This document shows positions 42,769 through 50,796 of a DNA stretch of 55,324 nucleotides, one piece after another. The position numbers were made by a program, and so were the translations under genes. Source of the DNA: Armatimonadetes bacterium 55-13 (GTDB lineage: Bacteria; Armatimonadota; Fimbriimonadia; Fimbriimonadales; Fimbriimonadaceae). How positions within the stretch are numbered: the first letter of the stretch is position 1; each line of letters starts with the position of its first letter. The stretch covers positions 71,664 to 126,987 of the forward strand of contig MKRX01000014.1 of the NCBI GenBank assembly GCA_001898035.1. The letters run 5' to 3'. The notes beneath the pieces were generated by a model, which had not been told where the DNA came from, made no database searches, and saw nothing but the letters and a program-made list of their open reading frames with translations.

Positions 42769-43917
42769 TTAGGCAGGGTCAGAGATGTCGATGATAACCA
42801 CGGCCTGCGGTCGGTAAACCACCGCCTCACCGCGCATCGTGCCGCGCATGGACTTCTTGCCCTTCGAGAAGTCGTCGGCGTTGTAGCCAACCTCAATCTC
42901 GGCGTCGCTTCGAAGACCGATGCGAACATGGTTCGTATCGACCGCAATGGCGGTGTCAGCGGGCACGGCGTCGTTCAGAAGAACGGTCTTGCCGTCGAGA
43001 GTCGGGTTGGTTCCCTCGCGCAGCTCGGCGTACAGGTAGTTGCCGTTGTCGTCCTTGGCAAGTCGCATCGCCGTGAAGTTGGCAGGGTTCATGATGTAGA
43101 GGTTGCAGTTGCCCGCCTTGCCCTCACGAATCTTGGAACCGCCCTTAATCATGGCGTCGCCGTGGTTCTCACCCGTGACGCGGGTGTACGTCTGAACGCC
43201 CGTGGTCGCGATGAGACCAAGCATCGTGTCAGAAGTGCCAGCGCCGTTGATAAACTGCGACTCGAAACGCTCGCGAAGCAGGTAGGACAGACGACCGTCA
43301 AGGAACGACTCAAGACCGTCGTTATCGGCAAGAACTTCGTCGGTGACAGGCAGAATGGTCGTGACCTTCTTTGCCACCGCAACCACGTCGGCGAGTGCAA
43401 TGTTCGCCTCGTTGTACGCGCCGCCCTCAGCCGCCTCAGCAGCGCCCGCCGAGATGGTCTCTCGCACGTACTTGAGTGCGTCGCCCTTAATCGGTTCGAT
43501 GTCGAAAACGTCGAACAGGTTAAGCTCGTTGCGCCGCGCGAAATCGACGTGACCGTTGCGGAAACGCTCAGGTGCCAAACCAGCGGAACGCGTGAATACC
43601 GCCTTGTACTCGATGCCGTCAACAAAACCGTTCTTCTTGCCGCCAGCAACGAACGCCTTACCAATTGTGTTCATCTTGATGCCCTCGTTCTCATCACCCT
43701 TTGCGTCAAACTCAGGGCGGGTGATGTCGTTTGCCTTGAGTTCGTTTAGTTCGTTGCGAAGTGCGGCAACTTCGGCCTTCTTCGCCTCAATCTCGGCAAG
43801 CTGGTCGCGGGTCATCTTGAACGCGCCGTTCTCATCCTTGTTGGTTTCGAACAGCGTCTTAATCTCCGCGCTTTTTGCCTCGATTTGAGAGTTCAGTTCT
43901 GCAATCTTTGCTTTCAT
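42769..43917 (-). CDS. HK97-type major capsid protein
   Basis: A 382-residue protein. Residues 1-65 are a charged coiled coil (KIAELNSQIEAKSAEIKTLF, RDQLAEIEAKKAEVAALRNELNELKA), the scaffolding delta domain that the protease would remove. The rest has the HK97 fold pattern: LNLFDVFDIEPI, AAEGGAYNEANIALADVVAVAKKVTTILPVTDEVLAD, RFESQFINGAGTSDTMLGL and CNLYIMNPANFTAMR. The ATG has GAGGA 6 nt upstream and follows the protease gene by 2 nt. A terminator follows. Confidence 0.9.
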   Translation of the reverse strand: MKAKIAELNSQIEAKSAEIKTLFETNKDENGAFKMTRDQLAEIEAKKAEVAALRNELNELKANDITRPEFDAKGDENEGIKMNTIGKAFVAGGKKNGFVDGIEYKAVFTRSAGLAPERFRNGHVDFARRNELNLFDVFDIEPIKGDALKYVRETISAGAAEAAEGGAYNEANIALADVVAVAKKVTTILPVTDEVLADNDGLESFLDGRLSYLLRERFESQFINGAGTSDTMLGLIATTGVQTYTRVTGENHGDAMIKGGSKIREGKAGNCNLYIMNPANFTAMRLAKDDNGNYLYAELREGTNPTLDGKTVLLNDAVPADTAIAVDTNHVRIGLRSDAEIEVGYNADDFSKGKKSMRGTMRGEAVVYRPQAVVIIDISDPA

Positions 43918-43919
43918 GG

Positions 43920-44780
43920 TTAATCCTCGAAATCGGAATGCACGAACTCGGCGTATGCGGCAAGAACGTCATCCTCGGCAACATAGTCATCGGCGACCGT
44001 AGTGTTGTCGGGTGTATCAGTTGTTGCATCGGCACTCGCGTCGTTCGCGGTGTTGCCCTCGGTCGTTGTTGCCTCGACTTCTTCGGTAACGGCGTCGGCG
44101 TCTTCTGTAGGCAGTAAGGCGGCGAGTTCATCAACGAGTCGGTTGAGACCTTCCAAGGTTTCGTGAACAGCGGCAACCGCTTTCTCGCTTAACGGCTTGC
44201 GCTTTTGCGCAACTCGCAATTCGATAAGGGCAGCGACACGCTGTTTGAAGTCCGCAACAGTCGTAAGCACATGCGCGGCGTCGTCGTCAAAGGTCTTGCC
44301 ACTCTTCGCGCCCGTAACAAGGGCTTGAGGATTGGCAGGAACAGTAACAACAGAAACTTCGAACAGGTCGATGGACTTGAGAAGACGCACACCCTCGGCG
44401 GTCGTCTCATCCTCAAGAACCACGTAACCAATCGAGAGACTTACGGATTTGCCCCGCGCCAATCTCTCGGCGACAATTGTTCGCACCTGTTGCGAACGCT
44501 CGTCAGAATGGAAGTGCGCGGTAATGCGCAACCCCTTGTCATCCTGTACGGCACTTGTGATACTGGCAACTGGTAGCGCGTCCCAATCGTGGTTAACGGT
44601 TATCCAACCGTCGCGAAGGAACACGTCAAGGTTGCCAAACGCGCCCTTCTCAACGACCTCGTTATGTCGGTCGATGTTGCCGAACGTCGATGCGTACCCC
44701 GTTAGGGTTCCGTTCTCATCAATGGTCGCGGCGTCGAGTGCTAATGCCTTGCGTTCGATATTCATAGTCGGCGAACTCAT
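43920..44780 (-). CDS. HK97-family prohead protease
   Basis: From ATG at 44780 the product is 286 residues. The S78/U35-type core (about 1-160) includes LTGYASTFGNIDRHNEVVEKGAF, the catalytic His in ITVNHDWDALPVAS and Ser in RGKSVSLSIGYVV, then FEVSVVTVPANPQA. The long acidic Thr/Asp/Ala-rich C-terminal region (EEVEATTTEGNTANDASAD) may act in scaffolding. It begins a unit with the late-promoter block 10 nt upstream and precedes the capsid gene. Confidence 0.85.
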   Translation of the reverse strand: MSSPTMNIERKALALDAATIDENGTLTGYASTFGNIDRHNEVVEKGAFGNLDVFLRDGWITVNHDWDALPVASITSAVQDDKGLRITAHFHSDERSQQVRTIVAERLARGKSVSLSIGYVVLEDETTAEGVRLLKSIDLFEVSVVTVPANPQALVTGAKSGKTFDDDAAHVLTTVADFKQRVAALIELRVAQKRKPLSEKAVAAVHETLEGLNRLVDELAALLPTEDADAVTEEVEATTTEGNTANDASADATTDTPDNTTVADDYVAEDDVLAAYAEFVHSDFED

Positions 44781-44790
44781 GTCTCGCCCG

Positions 44791-44796
44791 AACGTA
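44791..44796 (-). promoter_or_regulatory. Late-promoter block before the protease-capsid unit
   Basis: ACTACGTTCGGGCG on the minus strand; TACGTT is 10 nt before the ATG at 44780. Confidence 0.5.
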
Positions 44797-44819
44797 GTCA
44801 CGCACCCTGTTCAAACTGT

Positions 44820-45422
44820 TTACTTCGGTCGAAATCCTGTAACGCCGTCTTGCCAGCGAACAACAACGCACTTGCAATGCGTGAGACATTCGGTCTCGCC
44901 CGCGCCTGGGTAAGTCCAAAGATTGTCGGCGGTGTATGGACTGTCAGCCGCCATTGCAATGCAGTCGTCGCAATGTTCCGCGTCGCCTAAACGCCAAATG
45001 AAAGTTGACAATCGTGGCGAGTTGAGAACGAACGACTCGTTCGCGGTGCCGCGCATTCGGTGCGCATACATGTCGAGTCGCGCATTGATGTTCGAGAGGC
45101 GAAGGTTGCCGTCAGCATCGACGTAACGCGGGTCGCCCTCGGCAACCCTGTCGATGAAGTCGCCGAAGAAGTCCGACATCTCCTGGTCGGCAATGCCGCG
45201 CCCAAGAAAGTCGTCGTCGTCGTTGCGGGCACCATCGACACCAGCTCGACGCCGACCGAGTGACCAGGCGTCGCCGTGCGCATCCTGCAAAACCTCGTTC
45301 ACCAGGTCGCCCCACTGGTCAACGTCGATGTCGCCGCGCCCCAGCTCGTCGGTTGCCCGCCGCAATGCGGCCGAAACTCGGTCTTGGGCGGCGTGAAAGA
45401 CCGCGCTACTCGGTCGCGCCAT
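44820..45422 (-). CDS. Minor head protein (SPP1 gp7 / Mu gpF-like)
   Basis: A 200-residue protein from ATG at 45422 (GAGGGG ribosome binding site 6-7 nt upstream). A helical N-terminal half (AAQDRVSAALRRATDELG) is followed by FVLNSPRLSTFIWRLGDAEHCDDCIAMAADSPYTADNLWTYPG and a C-terminal CLTHCKCVV. The spaced Cys and His pattern is the zinc-binding end of minor head/morphogenesis proteins. It overlaps the portal gene end by 17 nt, the usual order. Confidence 0.7.
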   Translation of the reverse strand: MARPSSAVFHAAQDRVSAALRRATDELGRGDIDVDQWGDLVNEVLQDAHGDAWSLGRRRAGVDGARNDDDDFLGRGIADQEMSDFFGDFIDRVAEGDPRYVDADGNLRLSNINARLDMYAHRMRGTANESFVLNSPRLSTFIWRLGDAEHCDDCIAMAADSPYTADNLWTYPGAGETECLTHCKCVVVRWQDGVTGFRPK

Positions 45423-46737
45423 CGAGTTCACCCCTCAGCCGCTTCGCCTTGATTGCCTCTCGCCGACGCCAATGAGACTTGGCGCCCTCTGAGGCGCCCT
45501 CTCGACCAGGCGGTAACGGCGCGGCGGCGTACGCCTCGTGAATGAAAACGTCGTGTTCTGGCCCTACCCGATAACCGAGTTCGCCTCGACCTTCGCCAAG
45601 AGTGATGAGACCCGACTGATAGTCGGATTGAACGCGCGTATGAAGTGCGTCTTCATCCTCTTGCAACGCCCGCATGTCGGTTGTATCCCAACGGAAGCGA
45701 ACACCAGACTTGTCGATGTCGGGCAACAGTTGTCGATTTAGCGCGTCGGCAATCATCGACATCATCGGCAACAGGTAGTTTTCAACCGCCGCCTCTCGCG
45801 CCTGTTCGTAATTCGCGAAAGTCGAGACCTTGTTGCCACTTGCCAAACCAAGAACGAGAGGCGACACGCCGACCACGGCGCAAATGCGCTGTTCGACGAT
45901 GCTGACCATCTCGCCAAGCAACATGTCTTTTGGGTTAATGCCGATTGCGGTGATGTCAACAGGCAAAGACATAACGATTGGTTCGCCGCGCCCTTCTTCC
46001 GTAGTCGAGTCCTTGAACTTCTGCTTCAGCACGTCGGCAGAGTCAGGGTCAACAATCGCGTCGGCGTCCTTAACGGAAATCGCAACCGTCTGACCTGTTC
46101 TCGCCAACATGAGTTGCGAATATCGCGCGGCCTCGGTGTCAGTGAGAAGTTCGCGCATAACCGCGCGGGCGGGCGACAATCCGACTCGCGGGTTCGACGG
46201 GTCGATACTGTCTTTGATATGCACGATGTCGGCAACGGCGAACTCTTTAGGAACCGCGCCGCCCGTGTATCGGTAACCGTCGATGAACTGTTGACTACCC
46301 GCACGATATGTCGGCGTCACCTGGTGATGAGGCAAGTACCACAACTCACGCACCTTGCCGTTACCGTCGCGAGACTTGTAGAGATACGCGTTGCCGTCAA
46401 CGATAAGAGATAGCAACACACCCGACCAAAGAAGTCGCGAACCGTAGTAGGGGTTCGGCGTCTCGATGAGTTGTGCGGCGGCGTGGTTGTCGATGTACTC
46501 AAACACACCGTCGCCGTTCTTCTTGCCGACGTTAAGCGTCGCCTCACAAATGTTGCGTGATGTCCAACGCACAAGCGCCGCCATGACGCCGTTGTTCCAA
46601 GGCTGTTGACCTACCGCGTTCGGAGTCGTGGCGCTGTTACGCGCCCAACTGTCGCCGATGACGGTAAAGCCCTTTTTGTCGGTAGTCGGCGGCGTGTGCT
46701 TCGCCTTGCGCCCAATCTCTAAACCCAAAATGCGCAT
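45406..46737 (-). CDS. Portal protein (HK97 type)
   Basis: A 443-residue portal. WNNGVMAALVRWTSRNICEATLNVG, LLWSGVLLSLIVDGNAYLYKSRDG, ELWYLPHHQVTP, VADIVHIKDSIDPSNPRVGLSPARAVM and QRICAVVGVSPLVLGL all match HK97-type portals. The portal dodecamer is the DNA channel at one capsid vertex. It follows the terminase gene and starts with a late-promoter block 8 nt upstream. The C-terminus is Arg/Lys-rich. Confidence 0.9.
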   Translation of the reverse strand: MRILGLEIGRKAKHTPPTTDKKGFTVIGDSWARNSATTPNAVGQQPWNNGVMAALVRWTSRNICEATLNVGKKNGDGVFEYIDNHAAAQLIETPNPYYGSRLLWSGVLLSLIVDGNAYLYKSRDGNGKVRELWYLPHHQVTPTYRAGSQQFIDGYRYTGGAVPKEFAVADIVHIKDSIDPSNPRVGLSPARAVMRELLTDTEAARYSQLMLARTGQTVAISVKDADAIVDPDSADVLKQKFKDSTTEEGRGEPIVMSLPVDITAIGINPKDMLLGEMVSIVEQRICAVVGVSPLVLGLASGNKVSTFANYEQAREAAVENYLLPMMSMIADALNRQLLPDIDKSGVRFRWDTTDMRALQEDEDALHTRVQSDYQSGLITLGEGRGELGYRVGPEHDVFIHEAYAAAPLPPGREGASEGAKSHWRRREAIKAKRLRGELDGATE

Positions 46738-46745
46738 ATCGGGCG

Positions 46746-46771
46746 AACGTAGGCGCGGTGCGTGTTAGAAT
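46746..46771. promoter_or_regulatory. Divergent promoters of the portal unit and the small acidic gene
   Basis: On the minus strand GCCTACGTTCGCCCG (TACGTT at 46746-46751) precedes the portal ATG by 8 nt. On the plus strand TAGAAT (46766-46771) precedes the ATG at 46782 by 10 nt. Confidence 0.45.
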
Positions 46772-46781
46772 GGCGGGCAGT

Positions 46782-47213
46782 ATGGCTTACGAGTACAAGT
46801 CCATTTACGTGTACGGAATGACAACGGATGAGTTCGTCAATGCACTAAACGAAGAGGGCGAATACGGTTGGGTCTTTAAAGGGTTTTTTGGAACGCATGA
46901 AATCATCGGGAACAGTGCCCTCTTACAACGCTACTATGTGCCCGAAGAAGATGATGACGATGACGACGAGGAATTATTAACTCCTAAAACACGCGAAGAC
47001 GCTTGCGCATCGTTGACAACAAATAGGTCATCGCCCAAACGAGTGCATCGAGACGGTCGGGCGACTTCGCTGTTCTGTCATAAGGTGACCAACCGCACAA
47101 CTGTTTCTCAAGTTCGGCAAGGTTTGGCACGTGACGAACGCGCCCTTGTTCGTACAAGCCAACAACGGGTTCGGCGCGTCGTTCTTTGCCGCGCGTCGCA
47201 TACACCTTCTTGA
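46782..47213 (+). CDS. Small acidic DUF4177-like protein, overlapping terminase antisense
   Basis: A plus-strand ORF in the gap between portal and terminase genes. Residues 1-65 (MAYEYKSIYVYGMTTDEFVNAL, EEGEYGWVFKGFFG, then an EEDDDDDDEE tail) look coding and recall DUF4177-like proteins, which share the Y-E-Y-K start and an L-N-E-x-G-x-x-G-W-x-F core. After about residue 67 the frame runs antisense through the terminase 3' end for 230 nt with no protein-like signal. The true end may therefore differ. A TAGAAT box lies 10 nt upstream. Possibly a cargo gene. Confidence 0.45.
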   Translation: MAYEYKSIYVYGMTTDEFVNALNEEGEYGWVFKGFFGTHEIIGNSALLQRYYVPEEDDDDDDEELLTPKTREDACASLTTNRSSPKRVHRDGRATSLFCHKVTNRTTVSQVRQGLARDERALVRTSQQRVRRVVLCRASHTPS

Positions 47214-48288
47214 CGTTGGCGTTCGGGTCAACCGACTTGATGTTGTTTATCACAAGGTCGCCGCCGTTGTTCGCCTCGGCAATGATGAAGTCGGCGTTGT
47301 ACGACTCGTACAACTCAATCACCTTTGCCGCCCAACCGTTCGGCGTGTATACGCCGCTCGCGTCTTCCAACACGTAAAACAACTCATCTTCGCCGAGTGC
47401 CGCGACCACGATGCCCGTAAGGTCACTCTTTGCGTCGCTGGTAACAGCAGGGTCAACGCCGATGACGATAAACCGATGGTCGGTGACACATTCGCGGATT
47501 TGCGCGACGCCGATGAGTTCGGCACTCCACAAGGCACCAGGCGTGTCGAGTAAGAGTTGACCGTACAACTCCTGGTTGCCCATGCGGGTGCCCTCATACA
47601 ACTCTTTCAAGTAGTCGAGAGTTGACGCGGCGAGATTCGCGGCGTTGTCGAACGTCGAACCCTCGACGACGATAACGTTTGGTTCGCTGACGATTTGCTT
47701 GACCAGCGTTGAAGGCGTAGGCGTCGAAGTGATGAGACATTGCGGGTTGTCGCCAAGGCGTAAACCCATGCGAATGTTCATGTAGAACGTTGGCCCGTTG
47801 GAGTCATACGAACCAATCTCATCAAGCCAACAGTAGTGCGAGTTCTGACCGCGCGGCAGCTCGGGCATTTCAGCCGAGTAACAGACAATCAAGTTGTTGT
47901 TCGGCAAATTGACGATGCGTTGCTTCGACTCGATGTACTTGGGCCTGGTTTGCGGCGGGAACACGTTAACAATCGCCTTGGCAATCGTTTCGCGAATGTC
48001 TTTCTTAGTCGGTGCGCCGACAACGATAGTGAGATTCGAGTTGTTCTCGCACAACCACCGCACCCATTCGGCACCTGTTCGCGTCTTTCCCCAACCCCTA
48101 CCGCAACGACAAAACATCGTGCGCCAACCCTTCTCGGTGATTGGCATGAGTTGTTCGGGTCGCGCGTTCTGCAACCAGTCGTATTGCGCGTCTTCTGCCA
48201 GACGCCGCAAGATGTCATCAACCTCGGCAAGCTGTTCGGGCGTCAGGTGCGAGAAGTCGAGACCGTCGATGTCTTCGGGCGTGAACAC
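46984..48288 (-). CDS. terL: Terminase large subunit
   Basis: A 434-residue DNA-packaging motor. Walker A is GRGWGKT (residues 63-69), Walker B is CWLDE (Asp156, Glu157), and the coupling motif ITSTPTPS is near residue 188. The C-terminal RNase H-like nuclease has VIGVDPAVTSD near residue 275, AEANNGGD and a final SPDRLDALVWAMTYL. The GTG start lies 2 nt after the small-subunit stop. It is nearly the full family length. Confidence 0.93.
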   Translation of the reverse strand: MFTPEDIDGLDFSHLTPEQLAEVDDILRRLAEDAQYDWLQNARPEQLMPITEKGWRTMFCRCGRGWGKTRTGAEWVRWLCENNSNLTIVVGAPTKKDIRETIAKAIVNVFPPQTRPKYIESKQRIVNLPNNNLIVCYSAEMPELPRGQNSHYCWLDEIGSYDSNGPTFYMNIRMGLRLGDNPQCLITSTPTPSTLVKQIVSEPNVIVVEGSTFDNAANLAASTLDYLKELYEGTRMGNQELYGQLLLDTPGALWSAELIGVAQIRECVTDHRFIVIGVDPAVTSDAKSDLTGIVVAALGEDELFYVLEDASGVYTPNGWAAKVIELYESYNADFIIAEANNGGDLVINNIKSVDPNANVKKVYATRGKERRAEPVVGLYEQGRVRHVPNLAELEKQLCGWSPYDRTAKSPDRLDALVWAMTYLLSTMRKRLRVF

Positions 48289-48290
48289 CG

Positions 48291-48650
48291 TTAGTCACCC
48301 GCCTCGGCGTCGTTCTTCTTCTTGCCCAACTCGGTGAGGCGCGACAACATCGCGTTGCGGTCGGCGGGCGTCATTACAGGGTTCGCAATGCTGGTGTTCG
48401 GCCTACCCTCAAGGGCAAGTATCTTATCGACCGTGATGCCCAACGTCGTCGCAATAACCTTCGGGTCTTTGCATTCCTCGACCGCGTACGGCAACCTCTC
48501 GACGCATACGCCGACAATGCCGCGCAACGCGGTGATTAACGCCTTGTCATCGAGTGCGCCGCCTTGGGCAAGATGGTCTTTCAGTTGTTCGGCGACGGCG
48601 GTTGTTATGGCCTTCTTGGTCGCCTCGGTCGGTTTGGGTAGTTGCGGCAT
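48291..48650 (-). CDS. Probable terminase small subunit
   Basis: A 119-residue helical protein (EATKKAITTAVAEQLKDHLAQGG, ALITALRGIVGVCVERL, PKVIATTLGITVDKILALEGRP). Position directly before the large subunit, size and helix content fit a small terminase, which recognises the pac or cos site; a classic HTH is only faint. It overlaps the preceding membrane-protein gene by one base. Confidence 0.6.
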   Translation of the reverse strand: MPQLPKPTEATKKAITTAVAEQLKDHLAQGGALDDKALITALRGIVGVCVERLPYAVEECKDPKVIATTLGITVDKILALEGRPNTSIANPVMTPADRNAMLSRLTELGKKKNDAEAGD

Positions 48651-48904
48651 TACGCACCACCGCCGTCGTTGCCCGTCTTTGGCGTCTGGTTGCCCGTTTG
48701 CGACGTGTTGTCGTCGTTGCCGCCTTTCTTTACGGGCGGCTTGAGAAGATACGTGAGAAGGGCAACAGAACCCGCGTTGATGGTGCCGACCACGATGCGA
48801 AAGTTCGCGTCAAGTGTGTCGCCCGTTAGTAGGTAACCCGTCATCGCAACGAGTGCGATAAGAACAACCTTTACATGCCCGTATTCGGGTTTGAAGTCTT
48901 GCAT
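48650..48904 (-). CDS. Small membrane protein, holin candidate
   Basis: An 84-residue protein with two predicted membrane segments (VVLIALVAMTGYLLTG and FRIVVGTINAGSVALLTYLL) and a polar Asn/Gly/Thr-rich C-terminus (KKGGNDDNTSQTGNQTPK). Length and topology fit class II holins. It starts the terminase unit with the TACGTTCGGGCG block 6 nt before the ATG. No endolysin gene is next to it. Confidence 0.6.
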   Translation of the reverse strand: MQDFKPEYGHVKVVLIALVAMTGYLLTGDTLDANFRIVVGTINAGSVALLTYLLKPPVKKGGNDDNTSQTGNQTPKTGNDGGGA

Positions 48905-48910
48905 CGCCCG

Positions 48911-48916
48911 AACGTA
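48911..48916 (-). promoter_or_regulatory. Late-promoter block before the holin-terminase unit
   Basis: GCCTACGTTCGGGCG on the minus strand, TACGTT 6 nt before the ATG at 48904. A (TGAGACAT)2 site lies about 30 bp upstream. Confidence 0.55.
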
Positions 48917-48946
48917 GGCGGCGCAAGTGTTGTGTTGGTCAGAAGG

Positions 48947-48962
48947 TGAGACATTGAGACAT
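48947..48962 (+). repeat. (TGAGACAT)2 site
   Basis: TGAGACATTGAGACAT in the intergenic region upstream of the holin-terminase promoter. A weaker inverted GTGTCTC follows at about 48971. Confidence 0.8.
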
Positions 48963-48985
48963 CACGTCGCGTGTCTCGTTGTTGG

Positions 48986-49363
48986 TTAGCGGGCGCGTTT
49001 CTGTATTGCCCTCAGCACGGCGGCGTCGCCCTCGGAAACGTTGAACTCTGGCAACCGCGCCAAGTTCGCGCCACTCACCGCCCGTGCAAGGCATACGTCG
49101 AGCTGGTCGCCCCGTTCGGTGTAGGTGACGCCCGCCCGTCGTAGGCTGACAACCCATTCGGGCGAACCCTCATGCCTGTACGCCTCGACCTCATACCCGT
49201 CGTGCAATGGCCCTACGGTGAGAAGGGTTGTCATGGTGTCGATGGTTTGCCAATCGCCGCCGAGACCCTTGAACGCGTCCTTGATGTCGGCGCACGTCCA
49301 ATGCGAGTCACCCTCGGTTCGGTACCAGCGCCCTCGATAACTGAAGACTTGAACGTGCGTCAT
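48986..49363 (-). CDS. Phage protein of unknown function (125 aa)
   Basis: A 125-residue protein: VQVFSYRGRWYRTEGDSHWTCADIKDAF at the start, beta strands with GYEVEAYRHEGSPEWVVSLRRAG, and a helical C-terminus (EGDAAVLRAIQKRAR). It is not a member of a family I recognise. It overlaps the upstream 93-aa gene by 4 nt (ATGA), so the two form a pair. Confidence 0.6.
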   Translation of the reverse strand: MTHVQVFSYRGRWYRTEGDSHWTCADIKDAFKGLGGDWQTIDTMTTLLTVGPLHDGYEVEAYRHEGSPEWVVSLRRAGVTYTERGDQLDVCLARAVSGANLARLPEFNVSEGDAAVLRAIQKRAR

Positions 49364-49641
49364 TGCTGGTCTTCTTGTTTGTGTTCAACGTTGCGGTTTG
49401 CCCATGCCAGAATCTCAGGGTCTTCAGGGTCAAAGGTGATGTCGAAGTTCATGAAGTCTTTCGGCATGCCCTTTATGCCCATGTCGGTCGATATGTTGAG
49501 ACCACCTACGCCGAAGGCAACGTTCACCGCCTCTTGACCGTTCACCAGGATTCGGAACCGACCGACTCGCGGCCCCATACGGTTAGGCGCGTTCGGGTCT
49601 CTCTGGTCGTTGACGTTCACGGTGACAGTCGGCTTGTCCAT
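49360..49641 (-). CDS. Phage protein of unknown function (93 aa)
   Basis: From ATG at 49641: MDKPTVTVNVNDQRDPNAPNR, RVGRFRILVNGQEAVNVAFGVGG, DPEDPEILAWANRN. A small beta-rich protein with no recognised family. A CATACT box 7 nt before the ATG supports this start over upstream ATGs (for example 49689), which would place the 16-mer repeat inside the gene. It pairs with the 125-aa gene. Confidence 0.55.
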   Translation of the reverse strand: MDKPTVTVNVNDQRDPNAPNRMGPRVGRFRILVNGQEAVNVAFGVGGLNISTDMGIKGMPKDFMNFDITFDPEDPEILAWANRNVEHKQEDQQ

Positions 49642-49680
49642 GACCTCAAGTATGAAGGGTCGAGACCAGGCGCGGCGGGT

Positions 49681-49735
49681 GAACTGCATACAGAAACGGC
49701 GTGATTTCGGCTGAATCGACCAACTGTATGCAGTT
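49681..49735. repeat. Internal copy of the TGTATGCAGT repeat pair
   Basis: GAACTGCATACAGAAA (49681-49696) is the exact reverse complement of the 16-mer at 25998-26013. A second copy, AACTGTATGCAGTTT, lies at about 49722-49736 in the opposite orientation. It lies about 40 bp upstream of the 93-aa gene. Confidence 0.7.
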
Positions 49736-49784
49736 TGGGCACTTCTTGAACCTGACAATGTGTGAGTATGAATCTCTCACGACG

Positions 49785-49830
49785 GGCAAAAAGAGACGCC
49801 CGCCGACCGACGTTAACGGTTAGCGGGCGC
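49785..49830 (-). terminator. Intrinsic terminator of leftward transcription
   Basis: CGCCCGC (49797-49803) pairs with GCGGGCG (49824-49830), followed on the minus strand by TCTCTTTTTG. It would stop transcripts from the 74-aa sigma-like gene that run antisense through the SEC-C gene. Confidence 0.6.
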
Positions 49831-49885
49831 GGTGACGTGTTTTCTTTACGGTGTGAGTGTGCGCGGTGAGTGCATAATTCGGCGC

Positions 49886-50494
49886 ATGACCACACCAGGG
49901 GAAGTGTCACCGTTGGTATTACAGTTCTGTCGGCGCATCGAACCCGACGCCGAACCGCTATATGTTCCCGTCGCGCCCCTCGGCGGTGTTCCTACCAACT
50001 TCTGCAACCTTGTAGTGACGGCGAAGGTTGCCCGCGACGGCGGCGAAGCTCTCTCGGGTTGGACGATATGGCTGAACCCCGACGTGATGATTGAGGCAGA
50101 GGCACACATGGTTTGGCGTTCCCCTACGGGCGACCTCATCGACGTGACGCCCAAGCCAGACGGCGAGACCCGCATTCTGTTCTTACCCGCGTCTCAGCCG
50201 CACTCATTCGCCCGCAACATCCCCAACAGGCGTCAAGCCCTGGTTGACAGCATCGAGACCCGCGCGACCGTCCGCACCTACGCACTTTACGACCAGTTGC
50301 GCGACCGATACTGGCGCGGCGCGGCGGGTGCGGTGATACCCGCGAACGAGTTGCAGCAAGTGCAGGACATGCAAGACGCCCTTATGCGCGGCGACACGCC
50401 CGACAATTGGTTTTGCCCGTGTCGGTCGGGCAAGAAGTTCGGCAAGTGTTGCGGGCGACCAGAAGGGACGGTTGCGCCCTATACGAACTTCTGA
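49886..50494 (+). CDS. SEC-C metal-binding-motif protein
   Basis: A 202-residue plus-strand gene among minus-strand phage genes. The C-terminus, NWFCPCRSGKKFGKCCG, is the SEC-C motif (CxC, 8 residues, CC) that binds zinc, as in SecA tails and many stand-alone proteins. The N-terminal 160 residues are unassigned (VSPLVLQFCRRIEPDAEPLYVP). CATAAT lies 7 nt before the ATG at 49886, which supports this start over a GTG at 49832. Probably a cargo gene; function unknown. Confidence 0.65.
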   Translation: MTTPGEVSPLVLQFCRRIEPDAEPLYVPVAPLGGVPTNFCNLVVTAKVARDGGEALSGWTIWLNPDVMIEAEAHMVWRSPTGDLIDVTPKPDGETRILFLPASQPHSFARNIPNRRQALVDSIETRATVRTYALYDQLRDRYWRGAAGAVIPANELQQVQDMQDALMRGDTPDNWFCPCRSGKKFGKCCGRPEGTVAPYTNF

Positions 50495-50499
50495 CCGCG

Positions 50500-50724
50500 T
50501 TATTCGCCCGACTTCAACGCATCACGTGCCGACAACATCGCCGCCCGAACTTCTTTCGGCGTGATGTCAAGCCTTGCCGCAATCTCATCGACTGACAGCA
50601 TCTCCATACAGAACAGGTGTTGAACCATCTTCTCGCGCTCGGTCAGAAGACTCATCGCCCTCTCGTACTCGCCGAACACCCGCGCAAGCCTCAACAGTTC
50701 GTCGTAATCAGCATCATCGAACAT
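50500..50724 (-). CDS. Small sigma region 4-like HTH protein
   Basis: A 74-residue protein: LTEREKMVQHLFCMEMLSVDEIAARLDITPKEVRAAMLSARDAL. This is close to the sigma-70 region 4 / LuxR-type helix-turn-helix with no region 2. It could be a transcription factor that joins the host polymerase or the phage sigma-like protein. TATCGT lies 8 nt before the ATG. It converges on the SEC-C gene. Confidence 0.6.
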   Translation of the reverse strand: MFDDADYDELLRLARVFGEYERAMSLLTEREKMVQHLFCMEMLSVDEIAARLDITPKEVRAAMLSARDALKSGE

Positions 50725-50732
50725 GATGCATC

Positions 50733-50778
50733 ACGATAACACGGGCGGGCACCGTTTGTCAACACGTGTTGCCCGTGT
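50733..50778 (-). promoter_or_regulatory. Promoter and palindromes upstream of the 74-aa gene
   Basis: TATCGT on the minus strand at 50733-50738. ACACGGGC (50739-50746) and GCCCGTGT (50771-50778) flank it, with the perfect palindrome AACACGTGTT at 50761-50770. A likely operator of a regulatory gene. Confidence 0.4.
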
Positions 50779-50796
50779 CGGCTTGTTCGCTGGTGA

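Noticed and set aside
47735-47746. ATGAGACATTG inside the terminase gene
   Set aside because: Only one and a half octamers match the (TGAGACAT)2 site and it is inside coding sequence; probably chance.
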